A stretch of DNA of 64,000 nucleotides from Isoetes taiwanensis (taxonomy: Eukaryota; Streptophyta; Lycopodiopsida; Isoetales; Isoetaceae): the NCBI GenBank assembly GCA_021234155.1, contig JAJEKV010000023.1, positions 8,316,610 through 8,380,609 on the forward strand. Direction: 5' to 3'. This document shows, piece by piece, positions 45,458 to 58,159 of this stretch. Position numbers and translations under genes: made by a program. Every line of letters starts with the position of its first letter. The first letter of the stretch is position 1. Below the pieces are notes generated by a model that saw nothing but the letters and a program-made list of their open reading frames with translations, was not told the origin of the DNA and made no database searches.

Positions 45458-45470
45458 TTCTCCCCCCCTT
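45458..45470 (-). promoter_or_regulatory. Polypurine tract
   Basis: Plus strand TTCTCCCCCCCTT, i.e. a purine-only AAGGGGGGGAGAA on the minus strand, next to the LTR. 45471-45911 is noncoding interior with the CTGCCCTCAGCATT block shared with 23575 onward. Confidence 0.85.
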
Positions 45471-45911
45471 AGAAATAATGCTGCCCTCAGCATTGGGGTT
45501 AGTTAAAAGAAATGATACACATTTTAATAAGTTATACGTACAAAAAGTGAAGTAATGCCTTATTCCCGAAGGTAATAGACATAGAATTTAAAAACCACAT
45601 AAGTGTTCAAGCACCAAGGTGCATTTAACCTTATCAGGAGAAAAAGAAGTTTAAAGGACCAAAGTCCAATAGTAAACAACACACTACGAAGATGGACTCC
45701 TGTAGACAAGATGAAAACTGCATAACTTGGGCCATCAGCAACCCTCTATACATGGGCAGGTCACGTACCGCTCATTGGCCTGCACATGTCAATACATCAG
45801 TATATATACAGATTAATTAAGTATGTTGTGGTTGAAGGGACCACCCCCTATAAGAAGTAAAAGAAAACCTATGTACAAGGGAACCTATCATGCCTATGGT
45901 TCGCAATTCAT

Positions 45912-47521
45912 TGCGGCATAAGGAATGGTCAAGTTCCCATTATAGCCGAGATGAACGCGGCCTATCAACTACATCCTTTCCAAGCAATCCGCGGTTATGC
46001 CAACATCGACAATACACCACGTCCTAGAGAACACGAATGTGATCTCATCATCGGTAACTACTGTTAACGACGATGCATCTACCCCTTTACTGCATGATTC
46101 TCGGCGAATCAAGCCTTCAAGCTTACCGCCGGGTGCGGGGTTGATAGCATCGTTGATGGTGCGGCCCTGAGATTCCCGCATGAAGTCCGGATAGTGCTTC
46201 TCAAGGTCTATCTTCATCACCCACGTAGCATCCTCAACTGGCAAGTGTTTCCACTTAACCAAGTATTGCAGCATTTGACTCCTTCTGGTCTGCTTATAGG
46301 CTCGATCAAGAAGAGCTTCAGGCACTATATCTAGATGCTCTTCTATCATTTCAAGGAGGGTGGGTGTGTCCAAGATCTCCTCTGGATCTGAGGTGTGTTG
46401 CTTCAGAAGACTCACATGAAAGACCTTGTGGATCTTCAAGCGGGGTGGCAAATCCAAGCGATATGCCTGTTCTCCAACACGTTCAATGATCTTGAACGGC
46501 CCAGCCCATCTGGGTGCCAGCTTCTTGCAGTTACCAATCTTAAGCTTGGCTTGTTTTACCTTAATCTTTAGCCAAACTGATTCGCCCAGCTGGAAGACTC
46601 GTGGGGTTCTGTGCTTATCTGCGACACTCTTCTGACGACTGCGTGCAGCTAACAAGTAACCACGAACTTCCTCAACCAAAGCTTGCATTTCCAAGAGGAG
46701 TTGTTGAGAAACCTCCACCTTAGAAACGAGATTATGCCATGTGTCTGGAGTAAGGCATTGATACCCATAATTTATCATGAAGGGAGACATTCTGGAAGAC
46801 TCCTGTTTCATGCTATTATAGGCAAACTCAACCAAATAAATATAGTCGGCCCATTGTGACTGCTTACTCCACACATAACTCTGCAGCATGTCCTCTATAA
46901 TGCGATTGGTACGCTCTGTCTGGCCATCCGTCTGAGGATGATATGCCGTACTCATAGCAAGCTTGGTTTGAATAGTGGCAAAGAAATCTTTCCAGAATGC
47001 ACTTACGAATTTGGGATCCCTGTCGGATACGATAACTCGTGGCATTCCATGCAATCTGAAGATCTCCTTTGTAAACAGCAAAGCGGTATCGAAGGCCGTG
47101 TCCGTGGTACGACATGGCAAGAAATGAGCCATTTTCGATAATTTGTCGACCACTACCATTAATGCATCATATCCACGGAGAGTACGTGGAAGGCCCACAA
47201 TGAAATCCATGGTTATCACTTCCCATTTAGCATTGGGCACATCCAGAGGTTGCAACTCTCCTGGAATCCTTAGTTGCTCAGCCTTGGTTTGCTGACACAC
47301 CTGACACTGCTTAATATACCTGGCAATGTCCTTCTTCATAGAAGGCCAAAAATAACTGGAGCGGATCTTAAAGTAGGTCTTCAGAAAACCTGCATGTCCA
47401 GCTATAGGGCTGTTGTGTGTATCATAGAGAATAAGCTTACGCACTCCTGAAGTCTCAGATACACACAACTTGTCTTTGTGATATAACAAATTGCCCTCTT
47501 TCTTATACGAACGGAAAGCTT
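45912..47521 (-). repeat. Tandem duplicate A of the integrase-chromodomain segment (~1.6 kb)
   Basis: The left edge CATTGCGGCATAAGGAATGG at 45912 recurs as CATTGCGGCGTAAGGAATGG at 47522, where duplicate B begins, so the unit is about 1610 bp. Duplicate A ends in GGAAAGCTTCA, which in duplicate B (about 49110) continues into RNase H-linker coding sequence. The two copies have since diverged. Confidence 0.85.
45969..47515 (-). CDS. Integrase with C-terminal chromodomain (duplicate A), open frame
   Basis: A 506-codon open frame (47489-45969) without interruption. It contains the HHCC zinc-binding region (GHAGFLKTYFKI, CQVCQQTK), the catalytic core with MDFIVGLP (first Asp present), VSDRDPKF (second Asp) and the TDGQTERTNR region following the glutamate area. 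The integrase C-terminal domain has GESVWLKIK, WAGPFKIIERVGEQAY and HKVFHVSLLKQH. A chromodomain follows (EALLDRAY, YLVKWKHLPVEDATWV, LEKHYPDF). Chromodomains in this position bind modified histones and can bias integration. About 95 residues follow the chromodomain. This module has no protease or RT upstream in frame, so it would need its own expression signal or is a relic. Confidence 0.9.
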
Positions 47522-50500
47522 CATTGCGGCGTAAGGAATGGCCTATTATAGCTGGGATGAACGCCGCCTATCAACTACATGCTTTCCAGGCAATTCGTGG
47601 TCATGCCCACAATGACAATACACCAACACGAAAGTGATCTCATCATCGGTCACTATTGTTAAGCACGATGCATCTACCCCTCTACTGCATGATTTGCAGC
47701 GAATCTAGCCTTCAAGCTTACCACCGGGTGCGGGGTTGATAGCATCGTTGATGGTGCGGCCCTGAGATTCCCGCATGAGGTCCGGATAGTGCTTCTCAAG
47801 GTCTATCTTCATCACCCACGTAGCATCCTCAACTGGCAAGTGTTTCCACTTAACCAAGTATTGCAACATTTGAGTCCTTCTGGTCTGCTTATAGGCTCGA
47901 TCAAGAAGAGCTTCAGGCACTATATCTAGATGCTCTTCTGCCATTTCAAGGAGTGTGGGTGTATCCAAGATCTCCTCTGGATCTGGGGTATGTTGCTTCA
48001 GAAGACTCACGTGAAAAACCTTGTGGATCTTCAAGCGGGGTGGCAAATCCAAACGATATGCATGTTCTCCAACACGTTCAATGATCTTGAACGGCCTAGC
48101 CCATCTGAGTGCTAGCTTCTTGCAGTTACCAATCTTAAGCTTGGCTTGTTTAACCTTAATCTTGAGCCAAACTGATTCGCCCACCTGGAAGACTCGTGGG
48201 GTTCTGTGCGTATCCGCGACACTCTTCTGACGACTGCGTGCAGCCAATAAGTAACCACGAACTTCTTCAACCAAAGCTTGCATTTCCAAGAGGAGTTGTT
48301 GAGAAACTTCCACTTTAGAAATGGGATTATGCCATGTGTCTGGAGTAAGGCATTGATAACCATAATTTATCATGAAGGGGGACATTCTGGAAGACTCCTG
48401 TTTCATGCTATTATCGGCAAATTTGACCAAATAAATATAGTCAGCCCATTGTGATTGCTTACTCCACACATAACTTCGTAGCATATCCTCTATAATGCGA
48501 TTGGTACGCTCTGTCTGACCATCCGTCTGAGGATGATATGCCATACTCATAGCAAGCTTGGTCTGGATGGTGGCAAAGAAATCTTTCCAGAATGCACTGA
48601 CAAACTTGGGATCCCTGTCGGATACTATAATTCGTGGCATTCCATGCAATCTGAAGATTTCCTTTTAAATAGCAAAGCGGTATTCAAGGCTGTATCCGTG
48701 GCACGACATGGCAAGAAATGAGCCATTTTCGACAATTTGTCGACCACTACCATCAAGGCGTCATATCCACGAAGAGTACGTGGAAGGCCCACAATGAAAT
48801 CCATGGTTATCACTTCCCATTTGGCATTGGGCACATCCAGAGGTTGCAATTCTCCTAGAATTCTTAATTGCTCGGTCTTGGTTTGTTGGCACACCTGGCA
48901 CTGCTTAATGTACTTGGCAATGTCCTTCTTCATACAAGGCCAAAAATAACTGGAGCAGATCTTAAAGTAGGTCTTCATGAAACCTGCATGTCCAGCTATA
49001 GGGCTGTTGTGTGTATCATGGAGAATAAGCTTACGGACCCCTGAAGTTTCCGGTACACACAACTTATCTTTGTAATATAACAAATTGCCCTCTTTCTTAT
49101 ATTAACGGAAAGCTTCACGTTCCTTATCTGTCCGTGCCTCCTTAGCCAAACTGTCCCACACTTCACGGAACTCTGGATCCGTGGCCAAGGTTTGCTCTAT
49201 CTGTTTTCCAAACTCACTGGTGAGCATGGAAATTGTGTTACAATGGGTTCGGGTGGTCAAGGGATGACGTGACAGCACATCCGCCACCACATTGTGTTTA
49301 CCAGGCTGATACATAATCTCAAAATCATATTGCTCTAAAAACTCCATCCATCTTCTCTGATGGAGGTTGAGATTCGGCTGGGTTGATAGATAACGGAGAC
49401 TCTAATGATCGGTATCAAGCTGAAATCTTCTACCAAGAAGGTAGTGTCTCCATATATGCAGAGCGTGGACAACGGCCAACAACTCCTGATCATGGGTAGG
49501 GTAGCGCTGTTCAGTTTCATTCATCTTCTTTGAGTCATAGGCAATAACCCTCCCTTCCTGCATTAGGACTCCACCGGTAGCAATCTTACTGGCATCTGTT
49601 GCTACTAACTTATCCTTCTCTGGGTCTGGCAGTGTGAGGACTGGTGCTGATGTCAAAGCATCCTTAAGCTTCTGAAAACTTCCTTGGACCTTGGCTTTCC
49701 AGTGTTCCATCCAATCCTTGACTTTCTCATGCTTTGTAAGATCGGTGAGAGGCGCTGCAATCTTGGCAAAATCTTTAACAAACTTCCGGTAATATCCTGC
49801 CAATCCCAAGAAGCTTCTGACCTCTGAAACATTGCCTGGAATGGGCCAATCCTTCACTGCCTCTATCTTCGCTGGATCTGTAGCAATTCCCTCTGCTGAA
49901 ATGACATGTCCCAAATAATCCACCTTCGGTGTGGCAAACTTGCACTTAGAGAACTTTGCAAAGAGCTGGTGACGTCTTAGCTTCTGCAAGGCCATCCTAA
50001 GGTGCTTCTCATGCTCCTCAAGGGTCTTACTATAGATGAGAATGTCGTCAAAGAATATAACAACAAAATCATCCAAGTACTCCCGGAAGATATCATTCAT
50101 CAACCGCATAAAAGTTGCAGGGGCATTAGTTAAACCAAAAGGCATAACTGTAAATTCATAATGCCTGTATCTAGTGCGAAAAGCGGATTTATGGATATCC
50201 TCCTCTTTAATTCATATCTGATGATCCCCAGAACGTAAATCAATCTTTGAAAAGTACCTGGCCCCTTGCAATTGGTCCATAAGATCATCTGCTCTAGGTA
50301 AAGCATAACGATTTTTGATCGTATGCTTGTTGAGCTGCCGATAGTCAATGCACATCCTCAGGGAGCCATCCTTTTTCTTAACGAAGAGAATAGGGGCGCC
50401 GAAAGGTGAAACACTAGGCCAAATGAAGCCTAGGTTCAATAGCTCCTGGAGTTGCTTCTTAAGCTCCGCCAACTCAGGAGGACTCATACGGTATGGGGCC

Positions 50501-51262
50501 TTACTGGTAGGTTTAGTACCGGGTTCCAAATCTATCTCACATTCCACCCCTCTGAAAGGAGGAAGCTTCTGGATCTCATCTGGGAAGAGATCACTAAATT
50601 CCCTGAGAAGGTTAGCAATATTCTCTGGCAATGCATCGACTACTTGCTTCTGTTTGGCATCCAACTCAATGGAGGCAAGTCTGATGACGCAAAGTAACTT
50701 ATTCCTGCGTACAGCCTTATCGAACTGCCTGATGGACATAGACTGCATAATGGGATTTAGTGGATCACCTTTTATAGTTACCCGGGCTCCATTAGCTGCG
50801 TTGAAGGTCACCTCCCGTTTCTCGCAGTCTATATTGGCTTTTGCAGATGCCAAGAATTCCATGCCAACAATCAGATCATATTTGCCAATATCCATTAACT
50901 CGGCACCCAATGCAACTGGTGCACCTGGCAGCTGCATTTTGAGGTTAATGCGACGACCGTTTGTATGTCTGATCTTTCCACTGGCTAAGGTCACAGGTTT
51001 CGGTCGGGATCTCAAAGTCTCAAGTTGCAACACCTGGGCCATTCTAGGAGAAGCAAAATTATGTGTACTTCCCGTATCCATAAGAATTATGAAAGGCTTA
51101 CTGTCTACTTGACCTATAGTAGAAATAACGACAGGCTGACTTTCAGCATTGCCGGTTTCAATGGCTGCAAAGATATGGGACACACCGTGAATGTACTCGG
51201 GAGCCTCCTCGTCGACAGATGGTGTAGACTCGAGATCATCCCAATTGAGGTCGGCCATGGCC
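47522..51262 (-). pseudogene. pol: pol remainder (protease, RT, RNase H, integrase-chromodomain duplicate B), with stops
   Basis: From the 5' side (right): protease region DTGSTHNF near 51065; RT start up to LRSGDHQI, then a TGA near 50212; RT core with [12 protein letters not shown] and FFDDIL near 50050; RNase H with [13 protein letters not shown]; a TAG after DTDH near 49402; a TAA near 49102 (before YKKEGNLLY); integrase with MDFIVGLP; a frame change near 48660 in LLFK; then an open frame 48649-47705 carrying VSDRDPKF, the C-terminal domain and a chromodomain (YLVKWKHLPVEDATWV). Compared with the plus-strand element it keeps the integrase Asp and the 2 bases missing at 9294. Inactive through several nonsense changes. 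Confidence 0.9.
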
Positions 51263-52545
51263 AGCAAACTGATGTGGAATCTGAGCCCAAGGTAGACTGT
51301 GAAGAACATCAGCAGAAAGAGCTAATTCAAAGGGAAGGAGTTGACTGTATCTTGCCAAAGGGGACTGTCTGTGATTCACTAGAAGAGGTGATTGTACCAG
51401 AAACTCCACAATTGCAGATTCAGACAGAAGGATCTGCTCAACTAAAGATAAGTACAGGGGCAAATGCTGAAAAGAATGGTCAAATAGGCTTTGATGAACA
51501 GGTGCTTCAAGTCCTATCTCAAAATGTGGCAAATGATGAAAATAGGGTGCTCACTGATCCTGAGGCATCTCTTGCCAACAGGGATCTAGTGATTTCACCA
51601 GAACAGAAAGAAAATTTTTATACTCCTATGCCAGGGTCTATGAAGAAAAGAAACAAGAAACAATTTGTTTTCTTTAAAGATGGGCCAACAAGAAATACAA
51701 GAAATACAATCAATGAAGATAATTACTTGGAATCTTAGGGGGATCAAGGGCTACTATAGCTATAAGGGAGATGAAAGCATATATTTTGATGTTACAAGAA
51801 CACAGATTACCAAGTTTTGAAGCATCAAATATGGGGAATTGAATTGATTCTGGGAGTAGTTCGATTTGGGCTGCAGCCAATGGTACCAAGGGGGGAATCA
51901 TTACCATTTGGAAGGGAATGACTGCAACAGCATCCTTTGTACACCCCTTTGGCAGATGGTCATGTGTTTTCTTGGACACAAAAGAGGGTTCTTTGGGGAT
52001 TATAAATGTGTATGCTTCAACAGAACCTGGAGAAAGAGAGGAGCAGTGGAAAGAAATGAGGCTTTGGTTGCAAAATCAGAAAGCTGACAATTAAATCCTT
52101 GGTGGTGATTTTAATAACACACCTTGCTGGGAACAAAAATTGGAAAAAAAATTGAACATGACAAAAAAAGAAAGAATTGAATGGGATAAATTGATGGAGA
52201 TTTTCATATACCAAGCCCCCTCTTCTTCTAATGTTTACTCTTGGAGCAATAAAAGAAAGGGAGATGACAGAGTATTCTACCTTCTAGACAGGTTTTACAT
52301 CACTGATCCAAGTATGGGACCATGGGATGGAGCAACTGTGGTTTCAGATTATGGAAATTCCATATCTGACCACTACCCTCAGGTTTTAGAATCCAAGCAT
52401 AATGGAGTAATCACTAAGGCCAAGTCTACCCCTTTCACATTCAACACTTCTTACTTGTCCAATAAAAGATTTTGTGAAGACTTCAAGATTTTCTTATCAA
52501 CTAGATCAACTTTCCATTGCAAAGTGAATGGGGGTCGTAGGTAGA
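51262..52545 (+). pseudogene. LINE fragment: ORF1 tail and APE-type endonuclease
   Basis: Immediately right of the gypsy breakpoint, a plus-strand frame to 51738 encodes an acidic, glutamine-rich sequence ending NTINEDNYLES. In overlapping frames a LINE endonuclease begins (ITWNLRGIKGYY). Further motifs are LQEHRLPSFEA, GGIITIWKGMT, IINVYASTEP, LGGDFNNTP and the late SDHYPQ. This is the metal-dependent endonuclease of non-LTR retrotransposons, which nicks target DNA. A TGA or TAA interrupts several places (NMGN*IDS, KADN*ILGG). No reverse transcriptase follows; similarity fades near 52545. It is a different LINE from those with TATTC tails. Confidence 0.75.
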
Positions 52546-53458
52546 GCAATGTTAGTGTGGTGTGCATGCCTAATAGTACAATTGGCCTCCGATAGATATA
52601 CAAAATGCTTTCCTCCTCTTCCTCTTCAATAGTCACCCTTACCATTATCCAAACATGTTTATTCATAGTTCTTGGCTAGTTTAACCAATGTAGTTTAGCC
52701 AAATTAATCACATCCTTGCATAGAGTTACTAGAACATAGGATAACACTAGAAACTAAGGTGCTGTGTTAAGGAAGTCTTAAATAGATGTGCAAGGGACAA
52801 AGATTATAGGAGGCTAGTCATGAGAAATTCAAGATTTGGGAATGTTATTTTTAGACTAGGAGAATTTTAAGCCAGAAAACTTGGAATATTATATGAAGAT
52901 TATGAGTTCCATAAGTATGATTGCCCATTTATTTGGAGTCTAGGCTAGCATATGTGATGTGTAAGTTATAAGCAAAAATATCTAGTTGCCAGTATATCGC
53001 TAGAGGTGTAGACGCTATGGGCTTAACATTCCGAGTAATGTGGTTGGGATCAAGCACTAATGTAAACATAGTCTTTACATGACATGGGATGCTTTTGCGC
53101 ACTTCTAGAGTGTTATGTAGCATTTGGGCTAAACACCCTACGATGAATAGACATATTTGACGTGGCGTAGGACCTTTTTCCTAGAGTATGTGAAATAATA
53201 ATGTGACTGCAAATTATAACTTGTAACTCTAGCCAAATTTCTATTTCCAAAGGATTGCAATTTGCAAGAGACACCATGCCTTATAAATTCTTAAGCCTCT
53301 CTATTGCGGCTTCAAATTGAAAAGTTATAGTCTCGTTGTCATCTGAATGTCGGATTACAATTCGATTTCGCCGCATAGGTGTTGAGAACTTTCACGGGTT
53401 GTTTAATTGAAAACGTTCTGCGTCCCGTGGGGCATTACCATAGGTGCCTGTCATTGAA
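52546..53458. other. Unassigned noncoding sequence
   Basis: No gene or repeat recognised. It ends where the LINE tail GAATAGAATAGAATA begins. Confidence 0.4.
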
Positions 53459-56400
53459 GAATAGAATAGAATATGATTTTATCGTCCACGGAGACCAACT
53501 GGCCTATGGGACCCAAGTACAAAGAGAGAGCAGCAGGCGTATTACTACCAGGATTAAAAAACCCCCGCCCCGAAGGGTTTTCGGGGGAAAAACCTTAGTA
53601 ACAATAAGGATCTTTGACATCTTTGCCTGCAGTTATATACATAATCACAAGTACAACCGAGGTTAATGTCGGACGGGGGCATAAGCGAGTCAGCGTATCC
53701 ATTACCTCACGGAGGTGCGATCCCAACAAGCCCTCTGAGAGGCCGTGCTCGTTAGCTCATGCAAGGCGATGGGGCACAACTAACCGAGCATACCGAGCCG
53801 GATATCTTTGGTATGCCGGGACGAGCCACGAGGGCGTGACTTTCATATTCAATGGCCACTGTTGGATGGCGGCGGACTCTGTCCTCACGCGGCGGCCCGA
53901 ATCCATCTCCCTGTCTCAATGCGAAGGTGGTGTGCACAATGCGAATGGAAGCAATCACCTGCGCTTTTTCATGGGTAGATGGGTGCGCGAGGTAGTGGTG
54001 TGGGCCCCTCATGAGCATGGGATTAACCTGCCGTCGATAATTTGCCACCTTGACATGTGGCGGGGCCCTGCATCCCAAAGCTTGGCCATGAAGCAAGCAT
54101 CAAATCTTGCTTCAAGGCGGTAGCGTTCCACCGGTGTATGCTTGGTCCACATCGTATTGCCCGCACATTCCATAGCGAGAACCACGGGCTTGCTTGTCTT
54201 TCAGCCGAGGCTTTGAGTCGCTGCGGGCCCATCGCCCTTTGCCAAAGCAAGGTTGGGCAGCGGGCTTCATCCATAGCCACCACCTTCCGGAAGTAAATAA
54301 TGTGGCGTTCGGTATGACCCTCTGTAATGGAAGGGCTTTGTCTCCGAGCAAGATCGATATGGGACCGTGGACTTCACTCCCGGTGCCGGGGCCAAGAAGG
54401 CCTTCACACTGCTCTAGATCGTTCCAAGTGGTGAGGGATATCAGCGACCCCCACACTTACGCCCCATAGAGGAGGACGGTTCAACCAAGGCCACGAACAA
54501 GTGTGCTGGTGACCCCATGCATCTGACTACGCCTTGTATTTGTTGTTTTGCATTGCATGGGGCTTTCCGGCCTAAAGTGACCGTAACGATGGATGCATCC
54601 GGTGTGTGGTAGTAGAAAACTCAATGCCCAAATACTTATAAGACTGAGCCACCTCCACTACACCTTTTGGTACATGAATGAGGGAAGGCGTGGGTGCGGG
54701 ATGATGGGACCAGCTGACACCCTTGTCTTGGCCAAGTTAACTCTCATGTCGGTGAATTGGCGAGAAAGTGTCCAAAGCATCCAGGCGGCGTTGCATGTCC
54801 TCACGGGGTATATGCGAGCAGGTCAACATCATCGGCATATATGAGTTGCGGATTATGTGGTGCATCAATGGGTAGGTGTGCTCGGCTAGCCATTCTTCTA
54901 GCTGGTCAATGTACAAGCCGAAGAGCGTCGGGGATAGAGGGCAACCTGGCGCACCCCAATGCTACTAACAACGGGCTCCCCAGCGGTGTGAGGCGGCCAG
55001 GAGCAAGCCTCATTATAGATGCAGTATATAGCATTACGCAAGTCGGCGGGGGTCCCTAGTTTGTCTCAATCGTCCCACAACTTCTCGAGAGGCAGCGTGT
55101 CAAAAGCCTTTGCAAAATCCACAAAGCAACAATCTGATTCGGCGTTGATTCCAACTATCCTCTATGAGTGTTCGCAGAGTGAAGATATGGTCAATAGTAG
55201 AATGCCGGGGAAGAAGCTCGGCTGCGTGAGAGCCCCGCACTTCTCTATCCTCGCCCAAAGTGTCGATCATTTGCTCAAGAATCCCGGCAAGCAACTTGGC
55301 AAAGACATTTAACGACCATAATGGTGCGATAGTTGGTGGGCCGTGGGGGTCCCCTGCTTTGTATATGGGCACAACTCTCTTTGGTAGTCGGTCTTGGGGG
55401 AAGCCTTCTTGCAATGCCCCGTTGAAGAGTCTTTGAGAACCGGCACCATTGGGGGCCGGCCCACTTGAGAAGCTCGCGCATACCATCCAAATCTGCTTTG
55501 CCTTCCGTTAGCGGCGTTGCAGGCCATTATGACATCCCCGCCGGTAATGACCGATTGCTAGGCTTTGTCTGGAGAATGCGGTGCCCGGCTTCCCATTGGG
55601 TCATCAAACCGCGCAAGTATCTCACCCATTGTTCGGGGTAATATTTCGTGGGCATGTGGGCTTACTCAAGACCTTTCTCGAAAAGGTCCTAGGGTGGCGG
55701 TCTAGTAGACCAAACATCATTCTTTGGTGCTCGCATAAGGTACACAGCTTTCTTGGTCTTGAGGAAGGGGCGGTATTGCCGGACGACCTGCGGGCGAATG
55801 GTGGGGTCCGCACTTGGCGGAGCCATCGTTTCAACTCCCGACATTAGGTCATCGAACCCGGTGATTGCGGGGAAGGTGGTTGCAGCCCCTGTGGATCGTC
55901 GAGAGCGGCCTCTCCCAAAGCATCTGTCCCCTACCCTCAGAAGGAGCTGGTTCAACTGGGCCGTCTGCTGTTGAAGTGTGGGGGGGCTGCGGCCTCCCGG
56001 CAGCTCATGCTCAAGCATCCTCGCATAGACCGCCGCATGATCATAGTCCAGACGCAACCGTGGTACATGGGGTGTTGGGGCAATGGGTGCTCGGTTGGCT
56101 GCCAATCTATCTGCAAGAACAGGGGCTGATGGTGAGTCTACTTCCTCGTCCGGCCACTGTCCGAACATCAGGCGAGTGATCAAGTGTAGGCATTGCTCGT
56201 GCGCTAGCACGTAATCCACCACACCGGTGCCGCCCCACGGTTCTCCCCGTCTACAAGTGGCGGCCGGAGGGGCGGCCAGCGTGCCGACCCATTGCAAATG
56301 ACTAGGTCAAAGATCTTGCCCAAAGAACAAAGTGCCCGGCCATACCGTGTCACACGGGTCATCGGCGCCCTTGGCCAAACCATCTCTGCGGGGGTCCATT

Positions 56401-58151
56401 TGCAACACATCCTCGGCTAGAGGTGCGAATTTTGGGATCTGCTTTCACGCCCGTGCGGCGCATTGAAATCTCCAAGCAACATGACCTTGCCCAATTATGC
56501 ATCTTGTTGTATGTCATCATATAGATCGACATAGGGCTCTGCTGCCCACATCAAGTCGCGTGTGGTAAAAGTTGCTCGGCATGTGGGAAGTAGCAAGCCG
56601 CCACAAAGAGAGGGCTGCCATCATTTTCTGCACTTTCGTACCCCACAATTCTGTTGTGCAATGTCGCCTTGCACTGGGGGAGACCGATTGGGCCAAAGGC
56701 ATGCACGGTAGTAACACGCAATTCCTCAGGTGTCCTCGTTTTTCGGTGCACTCATTGAAGATGCGAGTAGCTGGTATCGGCAAATCGGTAGCTGTGACCC
56801 GGCATGTTCCCATGTTTCCATGAGGAAGATGAGGTCCATGTCCATGGCGGAATTGAGATCTGTCCCCTTACGCCATGGAAAGCCACGGCAATTCCGGGAT
56901 ACCACGAGGCACGCGATCCCTATTTAGTAGCATGCACGCCACTTCAGTCCCTGTGGTAGTGGTGGTCGTGGGGCGGCGGATGTGGATGCCTGCGGTGGGG
57001 CCCCTCAGAGGGGACTCGAGGGGCCGGAGTGCACGCATCCCTGTTTGGCTGCCTGAATTCGGCATCCTTCCCCGGACCAGCCCCGGCTGCCCCCTCCATG
57101 TCTGCGGCGGGTCCACGACTTTGGCCAGCTCCACGCCGGGTCTCTTCTTTGTCTTTGGGGTCAAGTCGGTCCAACGTCTGAGCCGTGCCCTTCAACTTCG
57201 GCCCTCGCCTTGCGGGATGGCCACCCGCTCTGCACGCTCTCAAGCCGTGAAGATGACCACCCGGGGCGTCAGGCTGAATTCCATGACGACTTCGCCTTTC
57301 TAATGGTCACGTGTCTTTGGGAACATCATCCGGTCAAGATGCGTATGCGGAGTGGGAAGTGAGATGTTCTCCGACTCCTCCGCCGGGCCTCGCACTACCA
57401 CATTTGCGGCTCGCGTCTCGTTCACGGAGTTGAGGGGGCCGCACTGTGTGTTGGTTGAGGTGGGTGAGGCATAAGGCGTGGCGGCGCTGGGTGGTGGCGG
57501 CCCGGCGTGATCGATGTCTCGCTGGCCAGTGCTGCGGAGTGGGCATCCCCGTAAGTTGGTGGGTTCGCGGGGGTTGGTGTGTTCTTTCTCTTGTGGTTTA
57601 CGTTCTCCAGTGCGGGCTCGGCTCTTGCGGGGACATTGTCATGTCTTGCCATCTCCGCGATGCAATGGCGAGTTGCTCATGTGCCACCGGCACGGAGGCC
57701 CTGCCTGCCGGGGCGGGCAGCGGCCGCCCGGCTCTGTAGCTCGATCTCGTGCTAAATCCTTACTCCGGCTTCCGGTTACGCACGGCTAGCTTCAAAGCGG
57801 CACGGATTCCTTGTCTCCGCGATGGCGGCCTCCGCCAACCTCGGCGGGGGGGCGGCTGTGCTCCTCGTCGCGTGGCCTTAGCCTCCTCAACCTCGGCCTG
57901 GATCCGGGAGGGGTTACAGTGTCTCTGCTCTACCGGTTCACATCTGCGTCCCGGCTTCCATAAGCTGCCAACGGTGTCTACCCAGCCCCTCATATCTGCA
58001 AGCTCTCTTTGCTGGTATTGCTGGTTTGTCAAATTGTAGCAAGTGGATGCTATCATCACTTTTGTCGTGCAGCGATCCTCCAATTACGTGATTAATCGTT
58101 TTCGCGCACCAATCGCTGCGCAACATCCGAGATGTTATGTTCTCCACCTCT

Positions 58152-58159
58152 GTCGGGAG
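58152..58159. other. 8-bp target duplication of MITE, left
   Basis: GTCGGGAG immediately before the MITE terminus, repeated exactly at 58529-58536. Eight bases is the hAT-superfamily length. Confidence 0.88.

Larger units (their letters stand above)
43889..51262 (-). mobile_element. Minus-strand Ty3/gypsy chromovirus, 5'-truncated, with duplicated integrase module
   Basis: Order on the minus strand: protease to RT to RNase H to integrase-chromodomain (copy B), a second integrase-chromodomain (copy A), polypurine tract, then 3' LTR. Pol is closely similar to 8481-11305. Gag, any ORF1/ORF2 and the 5' LTR are missing, because the element is cut at about 51262 just upstream of its [13 protein letters not shown] sequence, where a plus-strand LINE fragment starts. 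Confidence 0.9.

Noticed and set aside
46864-47141. Small ORFs antisense to or shifted from integrase
   Set aside because: Shadow frames of the conserved integrase sequence, also seen at 11020-11318 and 48533-48721.
56875-57303. Plus-strand ORFs in the 55-58.8 kb region
   Set aside because: High GC content opens frames on both strands; the minus strand carries the LINE endonuclease and RT motifs.
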